Positions 1 to 8,720 of a stretch of 45,350 nucleotides of DNA are shown here, one piece after another (within the stretch, counting starts at the first letter, position 1; each line of letters begins with the position of its first letter). The stretch is from Pseudomonadota bacterium (lineage in GTDB: Bacteria; Myxococcota_A; UBA796; GCA-2862545), in the NCBI GenBank assembly GCA_947475315.1, contig CANJMY010000021.1, positions 1 through 45,350 of the forward strand. The letters are read 5' to 3'. A model generated the notes under the pieces. That model was not told where the DNA came from. It was given only the letters and a program-made list of their open reading frames with translations, and searched no databases. The translations under genes and the position numbers were made by a program.

Positions 1-1
1 C

Positions 2-202
2 AACTTCGAGATCCAGCGTGTGGATGCGGCGGGCTCGGTCGTCCAGACGGTCACGTCCGGCGAGCTGGGCTGGGAGCCCGACCCGCGGCTGGAGCGCCAC
101 GTCACCGAGGTCGAGACGATCCGGGTGCGTGTACTGGACGAGGGTCGCATGATCGGGATGCCTGGCTGGTATGTGCTGCACGTGCGCGTGGTGGAGGAGT
201 GA
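2..202 (+). CDS. C-terminal fragment of an unknown protein (5' end outside window)
   Basis: The reading frame is open from base 2 and ends at TGA 200-202, giving 66 residues of a longer protein that begins upstream. The visible part is acidic and rich in Val and Thr, consistent with a beta-rich extracytoplasmic domain, but I recognise no family. A GTG at 20 could start a short protein, but the frame stays open upstream of it, so truncation by the window edge is more likely. Its stop overlaps the ATG of the next lipoprotein gene (TGATG), so the two are probably cotranscribed and translationally coupled. Confidence 0.55.
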   Translation, partial: NFEIQRVDAAGSVVQTVTSGELGWEPDPRLERHVTEVETIRVRVLDEGRMIGMPGWYVLHVRVVEE

Positions 203-1182
203 TGCGCCCTGCGATCGTCGCGCTGATCGTGCTGTCTGGCTGCCAGATGAAGGTGCCTGCGGGCGGCGAGCTGCTCGACACGGGCTGGTTCGACGACGGA
301 GCGGTCACCGCGTGCACCGCGCGCGTGCAGGCCACGGTGCCGGCGGATCAGACGGCGGGCTGGTCCTGGCGTGGGTTCCCGCACGTGAGCGTGGCGGAGG
401 CGTCCGACGTCTACAAGGTGCGCCTGACCGACGAGGGCGGGCTGATCCAGCCGACCACGGTGGTCGTCGACAACACCGGCCTGAACCTGGACGTGACCTT
501 TGACGGTGGGCTCAAGCCGAGCACCGGGTACGTTCTGGAGCTGACGGACTGCGCGGGCACGTCGACCGTGACGTTCCGCACGTCGGAGCTCGGCCTGCCG
601 CTTCAGGACGGTCCGGACACGGTGGTCGGCCGCACCTACGAGCTGGATCTGGTGAACGCGACCTGGGTGGAGCCCGGCGGGTTCGGTTCCTTCCTGGCGT
701 CCAACTTCGACGTGCCGGTGCTGGTGGGCGTGGCCTACGCGGACGCCCACACGCTCAAGCAGAACGGCGGCCCAGGCCTGGTGGTGGACGGCGAGGTCCG
801 TCAGGATCTGGACCGTCCGACCTGGGACTTCCCGGTGTCGTCCTTTGATGACGCGCCCTGGTTCTCCACCACGGCCGCCAGCATCAACCTCGACATCGGC
901 GGCTACCCGCTGCCGGTTCACAACTTCCGCCTGGAGGCCACATTCCTCCCCGACGGGTCAGGCCTGGGCGACGGGATCCTGGTGGGCCTGGGCGACACGC
1001 GCGGCGCGAGCGGCGCGCTCGGCAGCGACGACCCCTTCACGATCTGCAACTACGCGGCCGCGATCGGCGCGGCCTGTCAGGCCTGCCCGGACGGGCTGCC
1101 GTTCTGCCTGAGCGTCGAGCTGCACGATCTGGTAGGGACCGAGATCGAGGGGCTTCGTCTGGTCCCGGTCCTCGGCAACTAG
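202..1182 (+). CDS. lipoprotein with Ig-like domain, hypothetical
   Basis: 326 residues. The N-terminus MRPAIVALIVLSGC is a lipoprotein signal with lipobox LSGC (Cys14), so the protein is probably anchored in the envelope. Residues about 40-130 have the layout of a bacterial Ig-like (SbsA-type) domain: a stretch with LTDEGG, a strand-turn-strand core, then GYVLELTDCAG and TVTFRT. The rest, with several Cys near residues 285-305, is not recognised. The ATG at 202 overlaps the upstream stop; a GTG three bases earlier is in frame but less likely. The next gene begins directly after this stop. Its role is unknown; the context links it to the HTTM membrane protein two genes on. Confidence 0.7.
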   Translation: MRPAIVALIVLSGCQMKVPAGGELLDTGWFDDGAVTACTARVQATVPADQTAGWSWRGFPHVSVAEASDVYKVRLTDEGGLIQPTTVVVDNTGLNLDVTFDGGLKPSTGYVLELTDCAGTSTVTFRTSELGLPLQDGPDTVVGRTYELDLVNATWVEPGGFGSFLASNFDVPVLVGVAYADAHTLKQNGGPGLVVDGEVRQDLDRPTWDFPVSSFDDAPWFSTTAASINLDIGGYPLPVHNFRLEATFLPDGSGLGDGILVGLGDTRGASGALGSDDPFTICNYAAAIGAACQACPDGLPFCLSVELHDLVGTEIEGLRLVPVLGN

Positions 1183-1848
1183 GTGGCGCTGTCTGCGTGG
1201 CCCCACGCGCGCGCGGCGCTGATCACCGCGCACCTGATCGCGATCGGCGTGTGCGCGTTCCCCGCGCCCGTGGGCGGCATGAACCGCTCGTCCTGGCATG
1301 ACCCGACCGTGCGGGCGGAGCTGGACGCGTGGCGCGCGCGCCTGGGCATGGTGGGCGTGCACCAGACCCCAAAGCAGTTCGAGGACGAGCTGTGGGGCGC
1401 GATGACGTCGTTCATGGCGGTGCGGGGTGCCATCGTCAGCCCGTTCAACCGCTACTATGAGCTGACGGGCACCTGGCAGTCGTGGCGCATGTTCGTCGCG
1501 CCGCAGCGCTACCCGGCCCGGCTGAGCGTCGACGTGTTCGAAGACGGCGAGTGGAGTCCGCTCTTTGAGGAGCGCTCCGACACCGCCACCTGGAACCGCG
1601 CCATCTTCGACCACGACCGCCTCCGCGCGGCGATCTTTCGCTACTCGTGGCCCAAGTTCGGGCGCGAGTGGCGCGTGTTCGCGCAGTGGATGGGCGAGCG
1701 GGCGGCGGTCGATCGGCCCCGCGCAGACAAGCTCCGCGCGCGCTTCTTTCGCTACCGCACGCTCTCGCCGACGGAGGCCGCCGCCGGGGTGGAGTTCGAC
1801 GGCAAGTTCGAGCACGAGGTCGAGATCGACCTGACGGCGCTGCGATGA
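1183..1848 (+). CDS. hypothetical protein, HTTM-associated
   Basis: 221 residues with a GTG start directly after the preceding TAG. Residues 8-30 form one hydrophobic segment (signal anchor or signal peptide), followed by a soluble domain rich in Arg, Trp and Phe with the stretch TGTWQSWRMFV. I recognise no catalytic motif. The gene ends in an ATGA overlap with the HTTM gene, so the two should be translated together. Proteins with a short anchor and a WQxWxMF-like stretch often accompany HTTM proteins, so I infer a partner role, but the function is unknown. Confidence 0.65.
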   Translation: MALSAWPHARAALITAHLIAIGVCAFPAPVGGMNRSSWHDPTVRAELDAWRARLGMVGVHQTPKQFEDELWGAMTSFMAVRGAIVSPFNRYYELTGTWQSWRMFVAPQRYPARLSVDVFEDGEWSPLFEERSDTATWNRAIFDHDRLRAAIFRYSWPKFGREWRVFAQWMGERAAVDRPRADKLRARFFRYRTLSPTEAAAGVEFDGKFEHEVEIDLTALR

Positions 1849-2795
1849 GCCGCTGGTCTAGGTGGGCCGCGTTCTTGGATGTGCGCGAGGTCGGCACCTC
1901 GATCGCGCTGGTGCGTGTGTTGGTCGCCACCTGCGTGCTCCGGACGCTCGGGTCCGTCTGGTGGAGCGGCGTGTACGGCGCCGCGTGGGCGGACCACGCG
2001 AACGGGGGCTGGCGGCAGCACCTGGACAGCGACCCGCTCTGGCGGCTGCTGGGCGGGTTCGACCCGGCGACGCGCGACGGCCTCGCGATCGCGGCGGTCG
2101 TCAGCGCGGCCCTGCTGGCGCTTGGGGTCGGCGGGGAGATCGTCGCGCGGCTGATCGCGCTCGTGTGCCTGCAGAGCTTCATGGCGCTGGGGGATCTCAA
2201 CGGGCACGCCGCGGGCAGCTACGACTCGCTGATCACCAACTCGCTGTGGCTGCTTGTGCTGGCGGGGCCCAGCCGGACGCTGTCGGTGGAGTGTCGGACG
2301 TCAACCGGCGCGTGGACCTCAGAGCGGACCGTCATGCGCTGGCCGCGCTTCCTGATCGTGGTCCAGGCCGTCGTGATGTACGGCACCACCGGCTGGCAGA
2401 AGCTGTCCGACCACTGGGTGCCCGGCGGCGACCTCGGCGCGCTCTGGTACATCGAGCAGCAGCCGACGTGGCAGCTCCACGACATGCGCTGGCTGGCGCC
2501 GCTCTACCCGCTCACCCAGGCGGCCACGCTGCTGACGTGGCTTTGGGAGGTGACGGCCCCGGTTTGGCTGATGGCTTGGCTGGCGGAAGCGGATCCGACC
2601 TCCGTTGGCTGGTTCGCGCGGTGGCTCAGGCGGCTGCGCGCGCGGGACGTTTACTTGGTGCTGGGCGTCGTGTTCCACAGCTTGGTGGCCGTGACCATGC
2701 AGATCGGCCCCTTCAGTTGGGCGAGCATGGCGCTTTACCCCGCGTTCATCCATCCGCAGGAGTGGGCTCGGATCACGAGCGGGCGGGTCCGTTAA
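1845..2795 (+). CDS. HTTM domain membrane protein (vitamin K carboxylase-like)
   Basis: 316 residues with about six to eight hydrophobic segments (roughly 18-40, 79-115, 127-145, 168-183, 210-245, 265-300). The family hallmark is at residues 182-202: Lys186 in GWQKLSDHW followed by GGDLGALWY, matching the K-L-x-x-x-W-x-x-G-x-A-L pattern of HTTM (horizontally transferred transmembrane) proteins, which share the fold of vitamin K-dependent gamma-carboxylase. Few bacterial members have a known reaction. The ATG overlaps the previous stop (ATGA). No lumenal carboxylase domain follows, so this is the short membrane-only form. It may act on, or export something with, the neighbouring lipoprotein; that is inference. 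Confidence 0.75.
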   Translation: MSRWSRWAAFLDVREVGTSIALVRVLVATCVLRTLGSVWWSGVYGAAWADHANGGWRQHLDSDPLWRLLGGFDPATRDGLAIAAVVSAALLALGVGGEIVARLIALVCLQSFMALGDLNGHAAGSYDSLITNSLWLLVLAGPSRTLSVECRTSTGAWTSERTVMRWPRFLIVVQAVVMYGTTGWQKLSDHWVPGGDLGALWYIEQQPTWQLHDMRWLAPLYPLTQAATLLTWLWEVTAPVWLMAWLAEADPTSVGWFARWLRRLRARDVYLVLGVVFHSLVAVTMQIGPFSWASMALYPAFIHPQEWARITSGRVR

Positions 2796-2803
2796 GGACC
2801 GGC

Positions 2804-3406
2804 ATGCGCCCGGAGGCCCGCGCTCGGCTGTTCGAGCCCTTCTTCACCACGAAGGACCATGGCCATGGAACCGGCCTTGGGCTGGCGACGGTCTACGGCA
2901 TCGTCCAGCAGAGCGGCGGGCACATCCTCGTGGAATCCGAGGTAGGGGTAGGGACGACGTTCGAGGTCTGTCTGGCACGCGCGGGACACTCGAACGTGGA
3001 GCGGGAGGGCGCCCAAGTGGTGCAAGAGGCAAAGACTGGGGGCGAGACCATCCTGGTGGTGGAGGATGAAGCGGCGGTGCGTTTGCTCGTCCGCCGGATC
3101 CTCACACGCGAGGGGTACGCGGTCGTCGTGGCGTCGGACGGGCGTGACGCGCTCATGCAGGCGGAGGCGCACGAGGGGCCTCTGCACCTGCTGCTGACGG
3201 ACGTCGTGATGCCTGGTCTCGGCGGACGCGCGGTCGCGGACCGGGTGTCCGAGCTTCGGCCGGGGATCAAGGTGATCTACATGTCCGGCTACGTCGACGA
3301 CGCGGTCGTGCGCGCCGGCGTGCTGCTCGAAGGCGTGAACTTCCTGCAGAAGCCGTTCACGCTCGAGGGCCTGACGTCCAAGATCCGCGAGGTCCTGGAC
3401 GCCTAG
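2804..3406 (+). CDS. 5'-truncated hybrid histidine kinase: end of ATPase domain plus receiver
   Basis: 200 residues. Residues 1-60 match only the C-terminal half of a histidine kinase ATPase domain: the F box ([10 protein letters not shown]) and G2 box (GTGLGL), then GGHI and GTTFEV. The N box, HisKA region and all sensor domains are absent. Residues about 80-200 are a complete receiver: acidic pair VVEDE, phospho-acceptor Asp in LLLTDVVMP, Ser in YMSGYVD and Lys in LQKPF. Codons for TG lie just before the ATG in frame, which fits the usual GTGM of the G1 box, so the break lies only a few bases past the HTTM stop. A possible ribosome site (AAGGA) precedes the ATG, so the receiver could still be made. 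It could instead be a decaying gene. Confidence 0.7.
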   Translation: MRPEARARLFEPFFTTKDHGHGTGLGLATVYGIVQQSGGHILVESEVGVGTTFEVCLARAGHSNVEREGAQVVQEAKTGGETILVVEDEAAVRLLVRRILTREGYAVVVASDGRDALMQAEAHEGPLHLLLTDVVMPGLGGRAVADRVSELRPGIKVIYMSGYVDDAVVRAGVLLEGVNFLQKPFTLEGLTSKIREVLDA

Positions 3407-3419
3407 GCCGCGCGCGCGA

Positions 3420-4766
3420 CTAGCGCTTCGCCTTGAGGTGCTCGGCGATCAGGAACGCGAGCTCCAGCGCCTGCGCCGCGTTCAAGCGCGGGTCGCAGTG
3501 CGTGTGGTAGCGGTCGCCGAGGTGCGCCTCGTCGATGTGCTGCGCGCCGCCGACACACTCGGTCACGTCCTGACCGGTCATCTCGAAGTGCACGCCACCC
3601 GCGACAGTGCCCTCGTTGAAGTGGCAGCCAAAGTTGGTGCGCACCTCAGAGATCACGCGCTGGAAGTCGCGGGTCTTGAAGCCGTTGGCGGTCTTGTGGG
3701 TGTTGCCGTGCATCGGATCGCAGATCCAGGTGACGACGCGGCCCTCGGCCTTCACGCGGCGCAGGAGCGGCGGGAGCAGGTCCGCGCACTTCTCAGCGCC
3801 CATGCGGCTGATGAGCGTCAGGCGGCCCGGCTCGTTGGACGGGTTGAGCGCCTCGATCACGCGGATGAGCTCGTCGGGGTCCGTGGTCGGACCGACCTTC
3901 ATGCCGATCGGGTTGCTGACGCCCGACAGGAAGTCGACGTGCGCGCCGTCCAGCTGACGGGTGCGATCGCCGATCCACAGGAAGTGCGCGGAGCAGTCGT
4001 ACCAGTCGCCGGTGAGCGAGTCGACGCGGGTCAGCGCCTGCTCGTAGCGGAGCAGCAGCGCCTCGTGCGAGGTGAAGAACTCCGTCTCGCGCAGCTGCGG
4101 GATGGTGTCGCCGGTCAGGCCGACCGCGCCCATGAAGCGCAGCGCGTCGTCGAGCTGGTCGGCCAGCTTGCGGTAGCGCTCGCCCAGGGTGCCATCGACC
4201 GACGCGAGGTTCCAGCGGTGGACCTCGTGCAGGTCCGCGTAGCCGCCCGACGCGAACGCGCGGAGCAGGTTGAGCGTGGCGGCCGACTGGTTGTACGCCT
4301 GGATCATCCGCTCGGGGTCCGGCGTGCGGACCGCCGGGTCGAACTCGATGCCGTTGACGATGTCGCCGCGGTACGCGGGCAGTGTGACGCCGTCACGCGT
4401 CTCCGTGTTGTCGCTGCGGGGCTTGGCGAACTGGCCGGCCAGGCGCCCGATCTTCACGACGGGGCAGGTGGCGCCGAACGACAGCACGACCGCCATCTGG
4501 AGCAGCACGCGGAACGTGTCGCGGATGTTGTCGGCGTGGAATTCGGCGAAGGACTCAGCGCAGTCGCCGCCTTGCAGCACGAACGCCTGACCACGCGAGG
4601 CCTTGGCGAGGTGCTCCTTGAGGCGGCGCGCTTCGCCCGCGAACACGAGCGGCGGGTAGCGACGGAGGCGAGCCTCCACCGAGTTCAGCGCAGCCTCGTC
4701 CGGGTAGTCAGGCAGCTGCCGTGCAGGGCGTGAGCGCCAACGATCCGGAGTCCAACGATCCGACAT
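3420..4766 (-). CDS. aroG: class II 3-deoxy-D-arabino-heptulosonate 7-phosphate (DAHP) synthase
   Basis: 448 residues, the normal length for class II (plant/mycobacterial type) DAHP synthase, which condenses phosphoenolpyruvate and erythrose 4-phosphate in the first step of the shikimate pathway. Diagnostic motifs are [10 protein letters not shown] (metal-binding Cys), [17 protein letters not shown] (metal His), [15 protein letters not shown] (metal Glu) and [10 protein letters not shown] (metal Asp). The start is the ATG at 4766, which begins [10 protein letters not shown] and has GAGGT five bases upstream; the frame is open further upstream but that part encodes Arg-rich junk opposite the next gene. 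It is divergent from the methyltransferase, with 84 bases between. The cytoplasmic enzyme is probably transcribed alone. The symbol follows class II usage. Confidence 0.93.
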   Translation of the reverse strand: MSDRWTPDRWRSRPARQLPDYPDEAALNSVEARLRRYPPLVFAGEARRLKEHLAKASRGQAFVLQGGDCAESFAEFHADNIRDTFRVLLQMAVVLSFGATCPVVKIGRLAGQFAKPRSDNTETRDGVTLPAYRGDIVNGIEFDPAVRTPDPERMIQAYNQSAATLNLLRAFASGGYADLHEVHRWNLASVDGTLGERYRKLADQLDDALRFMGAVGLTGDTIPQLRETEFFTSHEALLLRYEQALTRVDSLTGDWYDCSAHFLWIGDRTRQLDGAHVDFLSGVSNPIGMKVGPTTDPDELIRVIEALNPSNEPGRLTLISRMGAEKCADLLPPLLRRVKAEGRVVTWICDPMHGNTHKTANGFKTRDFQRVISEVRTNFGCHFNEGTVAGGVHFEMTGQDVTECVGGAQHIDEAHLGDRYHTHCDPRLNAAQALELAFLIAEHLKAKR

Positions 4767-4850
4767 GTCCACCTCGACAGAGCCACCCGGTATATGACGG
4801 TTCGCCGCTTGGCGGTATTCACGCCGCGCGGTGTGGCATCGGGAGCGAAG

Positions 4851-6206
4851 ATGGCGGGAGCGCGTGGCGGGGCAGGAGGCAAGGGTCGTCCGCCCAAGTC
4901 GTCGGGTGGACCGGGCAAGCCGTCCGGTGGTCCGTCGAAGTCCTCTGGCGCGTCCCGAAAGCCGTCGGGCGGTCCGGCCAAGCCCTCGGGTGCCCCCGGC
5001 AAGCCGTCCGGCGGCCCCCGGAAGCCGTCGGGTGGTCCGCCGAAGCCCGGTGGACGGCCCGCGGCCCGGCCCACCGGTCCCTCGCACGGCGCGCCGCTGC
5101 TGCGCGCGACCGAGGCGTTCGTGTCAGTGCACCCGGGCCTGGAGAAGCTCCTGGCCGCCGAGCTGTCCGAGCTCGACGTCGACTGCGAGATCGAGGAGGG
5201 TGGCGTGCTCATCGCCGCCACGCAGCGGGCGTTGGCGCGGGTCCACGTCGGCAGCCGGATCGCCGGGCGCGTGCTGGTGCGCGTGGGTGAGTTCCGCGCG
5301 ATCAACCTCGAAGAGCTCGCGGCGCGCGTGAAGCAGCTGCCCTGGCGGGCGCTCGGCGAGTCCGGTCAGCCGGTCGAGGTCGAGGCGAGCTGCCAGAACA
5401 GCCGCATGCGCTTTCGTGAGCTGGTGGCGGAGAAGACCCGGCTGGCGGTGATCGACGGCCTCCGCGGGCCGCGCCTGTCGGTGATGCCACCCTCCAAGAC
5501 GCCGCTGGGCGTGCACGTGCGCCTGGTCGACGACGTCGCGACGATCTCGGTCGACGCGTCGGGTGAGCGCCTGCATATGCGCGGCTGGCGGGAGGCCACG
5601 GCCAAGGCGCCGCTGCGTGAGAACCTCGCCGCGGCCGTCCTGCGGTCGGCGGGCTGGCGCCCTGGGATCCCCCTGGTCGACCCGATGTGCGGGGCGGGCA
5701 CGTTCCCGATCGAGGCGGCGCGACAAGCGGCGGGGCTCTCGCCGCGGCTGGGGTGGTCGTACCCCTGCGCTCGCTGGTCGGATCGCAACCCGGCGGCCTG
5801 GGCCGAGGCCGAGCGGGCGATCGCCACCGCGGTCGCGACGCCGATCCTGGCGGCAGACCGGGACCCGGGCGCCGTGCGGGCGACCACGGGCAACGCCCAG
5901 CGCGCCAAGGTGGGCGACAAGGTCAAGATCCTCACCTCTCCCCTGGAGGAGCTGGATCCACCGTCCGCCAAGGGCTTGCTGATCGCCAACCTGCCCTACG
6001 GCCAGCGGGTCGCGGATGGCGCCGACCTGGACGGGATGTACGCCCGGTGGGGCCACGTGCTCCGCGAGCGCTGGACGGGCTGGCGGTGCGCGTTCCTGGC
6101 GGCGGACCCCCGAAAGCTCGGCCGTCTGGACCGTCGCATCGAGATCGTGCTTCGCTTCGAGAATGGAGGTACGCCCGTCGTTGTCGGTGTTCTGCCGGAG
6201 GCGTGA
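4851..6206 (+). CDS. THUMP domain class I SAM-dependent rRNA methyltransferase (RlmL N-terminal-like)
   Basis: 451 residues from this start. Residues 1-80 are a basic Lys/Pro/Ser/Gly repeat tail. Residues about 85-240 form a THUMP-type RNA-binding region ([16 protein letters not shown] at its start). The Rossmann methyltransferase follows, with [14 protein letters not shown] (SAM site), LAADRD and the catalytic NLPYGQR that marks N2-guanine or N6-adenine methylation of RNA. This matches the family of RlmL/YcbY, which makes m2G2445 in 23S rRNA; the second methyltransferase half of E. coli RlmL is missing, as is usual outside gammaproteobacteria. The ATG at 4851 has a GGGAG upstream. An in-frame ATG at 4794 lacks a ribosome site and lies very close to the divergent DAHP synthase gene. 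Confidence 0.85.
   Translation: MAGARGGAGGKGRPPKSSGGPGKPSGGPSKSSGASRKPSGGPAKPSGAPGKPSGGPRKPSGGPPKPGGRPAARPTGPSHGAPLLRATEAFVSVHPGLEKLLAAELSELDVDCEIEEGGVLIAATQRALARVHVGSRIAGRVLVRVGEFRAINLEELAARVKQLPWRALGESGQPVEVEASCQNSRMRFRELVAEKTRLAVIDGLRGPRLSVMPPSKTPLGVHVRLVDDVATISVDASGERLHMRGWREATAKAPLRENLAAAVLRSAGWRPGIPLVDPMCGAGTFPIEAARQAAGLSPRLGWSYPCARWSDRNPAAWAEAERAIATAVATPILAADRDPGAVRATTGNAQRAKVGDKVKILTSPLEELDPPSAKGLLIANLPYGQRVADGADLDGMYARWGHVLRERWTGWRCAFLAADPRKLGRLDRRIEIVLRFENGGTPVVVGVLPEA
4875..5060 (+). repeat. coding low-complexity repeat, Lys-Pro-Ser-Gly-Gly-Pro units
   Basis: About ten imperfect 18-base units encode hexapeptides such as KPSGGP, KSSGAS and KPSGAP at the N-terminus of the THUMP methyltransferase. 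The units vary mostly in Pro/Ser and Gly/Ala and alternate basic and flexible residues, like the disordered RNA-binding tails of some RNA helicases. Slippage or unequal recombination is the likely origin. Confidence 0.75.
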
Positions 6207-6234
6207 CCGACGACGACATTCACGTCGAAAGGCG

Positions 6235-6264
6235 TTGCGGGCGTTGCCTTTCCTCCTGTATGGT
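6235..6264 (+). promoter_or_regulatory. candidate sigma70-type promoter for the MYXO-CTERM protein
   Basis: TTGCGG at 6235-6240 and TATGGT at 6259-6264 are 18 bases apart and lie in the 167-base gap upstream of the gene at 6374. The match is partial and rests on inspection only. Confidence 0.35.
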
Positions 6265-6373
6265 AGGGGCACCAGAGAGGGCCTGATCCGGCGAATGCCG
6301 GGCAGGTCCGACGAAACCGCTTGGAAGATGGCGCGCAGATCGGCTAATCAGCGCCGCTGTCGATGAGGTCACC

Positions 6374-7741
6374 ATGCTCCGCTTCGCTCCGTTGGTCCTG
6401 ATGTTGGCCGCCACCTCCGCCTCTGCGACGGAGTTCACATCCGATCAGCAGGACATCACGTACGACGGCACCGGCACCGCCGTGAACTCCACGTACGTCG
6501 TCCCCATCGGCGTGGACCTCGACATCATCATCGCGCAGTTCTGGATCGGCGTGACCCTGACCCTGCGCGGCAACGCCGAGTTCGGCCTGTACGTCGAGGG
6601 CACCTCGGACCTTCGCTGGGACAACGAGGACGGCGCGCCCGGCCTGATCTACCAGGACATCCAGCCGCTCGCGGGCTCCGGTCTGGCCGCCCTCAAGGCC
6701 GTCGCCGGTCTGGACGTGACGTTCGACATCCGTGACGGCGGCGCCGGCGGCAACCCGTACGTGTCGTTCCGACTGTGGTCGCAGGACATCAAGTTCGCGC
6801 TCGACGGCGACCCGTTCGACCCGTGGCTGCTGCCGGGCTCCACGCCCTCGTCGCAGACGCTGTCCACCGTGTCGCGCGACCTGGCGTTTGTGCTGCCGCT
6901 GTACATCAACATCCCGATCGCCGGCGTCGTGAACGTCTCGTTCGGCCCCAAGATCACGGGCTACCCGCAGACCACCGCCGTGTTCGGCGGCGTCGCGCTC
7001 GCCACCCTGCACGACACGGACATTGTGACCGGCGGCCAGATCTACCTGTACGAGCAGGTGCCGGAGATGCGTCTGGTCTCGGCCTACCAGGCCTACGTGA
7101 ACACGGTCATCGCCTACGTGTTCGACATCGAGCTGCACTTCGAGATCGACCTGCTCGGCTTCTTCAACTTCCCGTTCAACATCCCGCTGTGGGGCCAGGC
7201 CTTCCCGCTGTTCAGCGACTCGGTCGACCTGATCTTCCCGACCCAGATCTACAGCCACCCCGTGCCGATGATCACGCCGGCGGTGGAGCAGGTCAACTTC
7301 GGCAAGGTGGAGATCGGCACGGACAAGGACTTCACCGTCCCCGTGAACGACGACGGCTACCTCGACCTCACCGGCTCGGTGGAGTTGGACGGTGACCCGG
7401 CCTTCTCGGTCAAGCAGCCCAACTTCTTCGCCGCCGCGGGCGCTCAGGTTCCGGTCGTCGTGACGTTTGAGCCCACGCGCTCGGGCGACTTCACCGGCAT
7501 CCTGCGCCTGCGCTCGAACGACCCCTACGCTGAGGTCGTCGAGATCCCGATCAGCGCCAAGGGCGTGAAGCCCCCGTCCGACAGCACGGATCCGTTCGGC
7601 AACGGCGACAACGGCTTTGTGTCGCAGGGCTCGGACATCTACTCCACCTGCGGCTGCGACTCGCAGTCGGGCGGTGTGGGCAGCTGGACGGTGCTCGGCC
7701 TGGGCGCTGCGGCGCTGCTGCGTCGTCGTCGCTCGGCCTGA
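6374..7741 (+). CDS. secreted choice-of-anchor protein with ASH-like domain and MYXO-CTERM sorting tail
   Basis: 455 residues. The first 18 form a Sec signal peptide ending in SASA. Residues about 20-300 are a large beta-rich domain I do not recognise. Residues about 300-400 look like an ASPM-SPD2-Hydin type domain: VNFGKVEIG, then VVVTFEPTRSGDFTGILRLRSND, the usual choice-of-anchor D pattern. The C-terminus has Cys426-Gly-Cys428, a hydrophobic helix (about 438-449) and RRRR at 450-453, which is the MYXO-CTERM signal thought to be processed by a myxosortase and linked to the outer surface. A GAGGT ribosome site precedes the ATG. It is a single-gene unit between a candidate promoter and a terminator. 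Its surface role is unknown. Confidence 0.8.
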   Translation: MLRFAPLVLMLAATSASATEFTSDQQDITYDGTGTAVNSTYVVPIGVDLDIIIAQFWIGVTLTLRGNAEFGLYVEGTSDLRWDNEDGAPGLIYQDIQPLAGSGLAALKAVAGLDVTFDIRDGGAGGNPYVSFRLWSQDIKFALDGDPFDPWLLPGSTPSSQTLSTVSRDLAFVLPLYINIPIAGVVNVSFGPKITGYPQTTAVFGGVALATLHDTDIVTGGQIYLYEQVPEMRLVSAYQAYVNTVIAYVFDIELHFEIDLLGFFNFPFNIPLWGQAFPLFSDSVDLIFPTQIYSHPVPMITPAVEQVNFGKVEIGTDKDFTVPVNDDGYLDLTGSVELDGDPAFSVKQPNFFAAAGAQVPVVVTFEPTRSGDFTGILRLRSNDPYAEVVEIPISAKGVKPPSDSTDPFGNGDNGFVSQGSDIYSTCGCDSQSGGVGSWTVLGLGAAALLRRRRSA

Positions 7742-7757
7742 TCTCGGTCGGCTAGCT

Positions 7758-7798
7758 CGGCCCGGCCGCGCGAGAGCGTGCGCCGGGCCGTTCTTTCT
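7758..7798 (+). terminator. Rho-independent terminator of the MYXO-CTERM gene
   Basis: CGGCCCGG (7758-7765) pairs perfectly with CCGGGCCG (7783-7790) around a 17-base loop and is followed by TTCTTTCT. It starts 16 bases after the stop at 7741. Bases 7799-7894, up to the convergent methyltransferase gene, show nothing else. Confidence 0.75.
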
Positions 7799-7894
7799 CA
7801 GCACCTTGCGCTTGCGTAGGTCGTGGACCAACCCGGGCTCGGCGGCGCGCGCGCTGGGTACGGAGCGTGGGCGCCGCGAACGAGGCGGCTCTCG

Positions 7895-8719
7895 TCAGAG
7901 CGTCCCGTCGAGCTTGGCGAGCAGGAACTTGATGCGCGCCCGGTCGCCCGGCGCGTCGCCGAACACGGCGCGCACGTCCGCGGGGCCGAGGTCGCCGGTG
8001 GCGAAGGACGGGGGCAGCTTGAGCCAGACGTACTTGGCGCGCGCGCGGGCCAGCTCGATCAGCGCGCCGAACCCGCCCAGGTCCGCCAACCGCGTGCAGG
8101 CGCGCGACCACTCCGTGCCCCAGGGCGGATCCATGAACACCAGGTCGAACGTGCTGTCCCGCAGGACGTCCATCGCGTCGGCGGCGCGGAAGGTGATCTT
8201 GTCGGCCACGCCGTAGAGGCGCGCGTGGTGGCGGGCCATCGTCAGGCGCGTCGCGTCGCGGTCGACGGCGAGCACGGTCAGGCCCGCGCGCGCGAAGCCG
8301 AGGCTGTTCCCGCCGATCCCGCAGCCGGCGTCCAGCACGCGGCCGCCGGGGCCAAGCCGCTTGGCGGCGTCCTGACCGGTGCGCAGCGCGAGGGACTCAG
8401 GCGTCAGGCTCCACCGCCCCTCGTCGTCGGTCTGGGTGCCGGACTTGGTGAAGCCCGGCGTGGTGTCGCGGCGGCGGCGCGCGTCCTCGGTGCGGGCGTC
8501 GCGGACGACGTTGCGGTGCAGGGGCGGCGTCACCGTCAGCTCGATTGGAACGCCGTCCAGGCCCAGGCCGCGCAGGCGGGCGGCGAGGTCCGCGGCGGCG
8601 CGGGTGTCCAGGCTGGCGCTGGCGGTGGGGCCGTCGTGGGTCCACGCGCCCGCGCCCAGCAGCCGCGCGCGGTCCAGCCACGCGGGCAGCGGGCTGACGG
8701 TCACCGCGTGGGTCGCCAC
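7895..8719 (-). CDS. class I SAM-dependent methyltransferase, TGS1-like (RNA cap guanine-N2 methyltransferase family)
   Basis: 274 residues with a GTG start at 8719. The SAM site is VLDAGCGIGGNSLGFA (about residue 129), followed by AVDRD, and the catalytic motif is FMDPPWG (about residue 196). DPPWG with this spacing is typical of the trimethylguanosine synthase family, whose bacterial members probably methylate guanine N2 in RNA or act on other bases. The N-terminal 120 residues (Arg-rich, LTPESLALRTGQD before the SAM site) may bind RNA. It is the last gene of the minus-strand operon, starting one base past the exonuclease III stop. The substrate is unknown. An RsmD-like role is a less likely alternative. 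Confidence 0.75.
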   Translation of the reverse strand: MATHAVTVSPLPAWLDRARLLGAGAWTHDGPTASASLDTRAAADLAARLRGLGLDGVPIELTVTPPLHRNVVRDARTEDARRRRDTTPGFTKSGTQTDDEGRWSLTPESLALRTGQDAAKRLGPGGRVLDAGCGIGGNSLGFARAGLTVLAVDRDATRLTMARHHARLYGVADKITFRAADAMDVLRDSTFDLVFMDPPWGTEWSRACTRLADLGGFGALIELARARAKYVWLKLPPSFATGDLGPADVRAVFGDAPGDRARIKFLLAKLDGTL

Positions 8720-8720
8720 G

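Noticed and set aside
1862-2803. Open frame continuous with the histidine kinase remnant, overlapping the HTTM gene
   Set aside because: Its translation over this stretch is Arg/Gly/Ala-rich and matches nothing, while the other frame gives a clear HTTM protein. Only the part from 2804 on is real.
4767-5087. N-terminal extension of DAHP synthase on the minus strand
   Set aside because: The extra 107 residues are Arg/Thr/Gly-rich, lie opposite the methyltransferase repeat tail, and precede the ATG that has a good ribosome site.
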